Assembly (NCBI RefSeq): GCF_900103485.1
Contig: NZ_FNHW01000001.1
Location: forward strand, 717,418 to 781,417
Reading direction: 5' to 3'
Source of the DNA: Fictibacillus solisalsi
GTDB taxonomy: Bacteria > Bacillota > Bacilli > Bacillales > Fictibacillaceae
Length of the DNA stretch: 64,000 bases
The translations under genes were made by a program, and so were the position numbers. Below are positions 63,700 to 64,000 of the stretch, one piece after another (position 1 is the first letter of the stretch; every line of letters starts with the position of its first letter). The notes under the pieces are model-generated. The model did no database searches and was not told where the DNA came from. It saw only the letters and a list, made by a program, of their open reading frames with translations.

Positions 63700-64000
63700 T
63701 TGGATAAAGAAGTGACCGTTTTAATACCTTCATTTAATTCAGGAATCTATTTAAGAGAAGCGTTGGAAAGTGTATTTAATCAAACGTACCCCTTTTGGAA
63801 AATTATTGTAGTGGATGACGCATCAACAGATGAAAGTTTGTCCCATGCTGCGGATCTATTGGAAGATCAAAGAATTACACTTATCCGGAATAAAAAAAAC
63901 GCAGGCCAATCGGTGTCACAAAACAGGGGGCTTGCAAAAATAAATACAGAATTCTTTTTGCAATTAGACGCTGATGACTGGCTTCCGGAAAACACATTGG
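63700..64000 (+). CDS. Family-2 glycosyltransferase (partial, runs off the window)
   Basis: TTG 63700 with AGGAGGTG nine bases upstream opens a frame that continues to the window end (100 codons visible). It reads VTVLIPSFNSGIYLREALES, VVDDASTDESL and LQLDADDWLPENTL, the GT2 core up to and past the Asp-x-Asp site. It is the fourth GT2-type gene or remnant in the region. The C-terminal part is outside the window. Confidence 0.85.
   Translation, partial: MDKEVTVLIPSFNSGIYLREALESVFNQTYPFWKIIVVDDASTDESLSHAADLLEDQRITLIRNKKNAGQSVSQNRGLAKINTEFFLQLDADDWLPENTL

Overview
The window looks like chromosomal DNA of an endospore-forming member of the Bacillaceae. From about 1 to 46.8 kb, gene content and order follow the arg-yjz-fab-opp-yjb region of Bacillus subtilis: argCJBD-carAB-argF, yjzC, yjzD, yjaU-like, med, comZ, fabH-fabF, yjbA, trpS, oppABCDF, yjbC, spx, yjbE, mecA, coiA, pepF, spxH, yjbI to yjbO, prpE, an yjbQ-type antiporter and fabI. 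Assignments in this part rest on recognised family motifs plus that shared order. I cannot name the species; an organism related to Bacillus or Fictibacillus would fit.

Regions. (1) 1-8.5 kb: an arginine biosynthesis operon with overlapping start and stop codons, ending in argF, with an ArgR/AhrC-type operator ahead of carA. (2) 8.5-19.2 kb: small proteins, an M20 amidohydrolase, the competence genes med and comZ, the fatty-acid initiation/elongation pair fabH-fabF behind a FapR-type operator, and trpS behind a T-box leader. (3) 19.2-26.4 kb: an oligopeptide ABC importer operon and a DegV/FakB-type fatty-acid-binding protein. (4) 26.4-46.9 kb: stress, proteolysis and alarmone housekeeping. 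It includes spx with an ECF-sigma-type promoter, its ClpXP adaptor spxH, mecA, the small alarmone synthetase, NAD kinase and prpE. A RodA-family SEDS protein, an antiporter and fabI (second FapR-type operator) follow.

(5) 47-64 kb is accessory and looks like a spore-surface glycan and protein locus. It holds two small SH3/Lsm-like proteins, two CgeB-like glycosyltransferase paralogues, several family-2 glycosyltransferases and a four-gene nucleotide-sugar cassette whose best reading is UDP-L-QuiNAc or UDP-L-RhaNAc synthesis. It also holds an ExsC-like beta-rich protein, a three-gene subtilase, sulfotransferase and GT4 operon behind a very good SigK-type promoter, then galE, a PIG-L deacetylase, a methyltransferase and another GT2 cut by the window end. 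The region also carries a decayed IS1182-type insertion sequence and a broken GT2 gene, so it has been rearranged. In B. subtilis the neighbourhood just after fabI carries the cotVWXYZ crust genes, so this may be a different surface programme at the same chromosomal address (inference).

How the parts connect: fabH-fabF and fabI share near-identical 17-bp dyads and are probably co-repressed by FapR. spx, spxH and mecA are linked through Clp-dependent regulated proteolysis, and med, comZ, mecA and coiA all relate to competence. The strongest new hypothesis is a mother-cell-expressed machine that builds, deacetylates, methylates and sulfates an amino-sugar glycan on the spore surface, with a cytoplasmic subtilase in the same operon.
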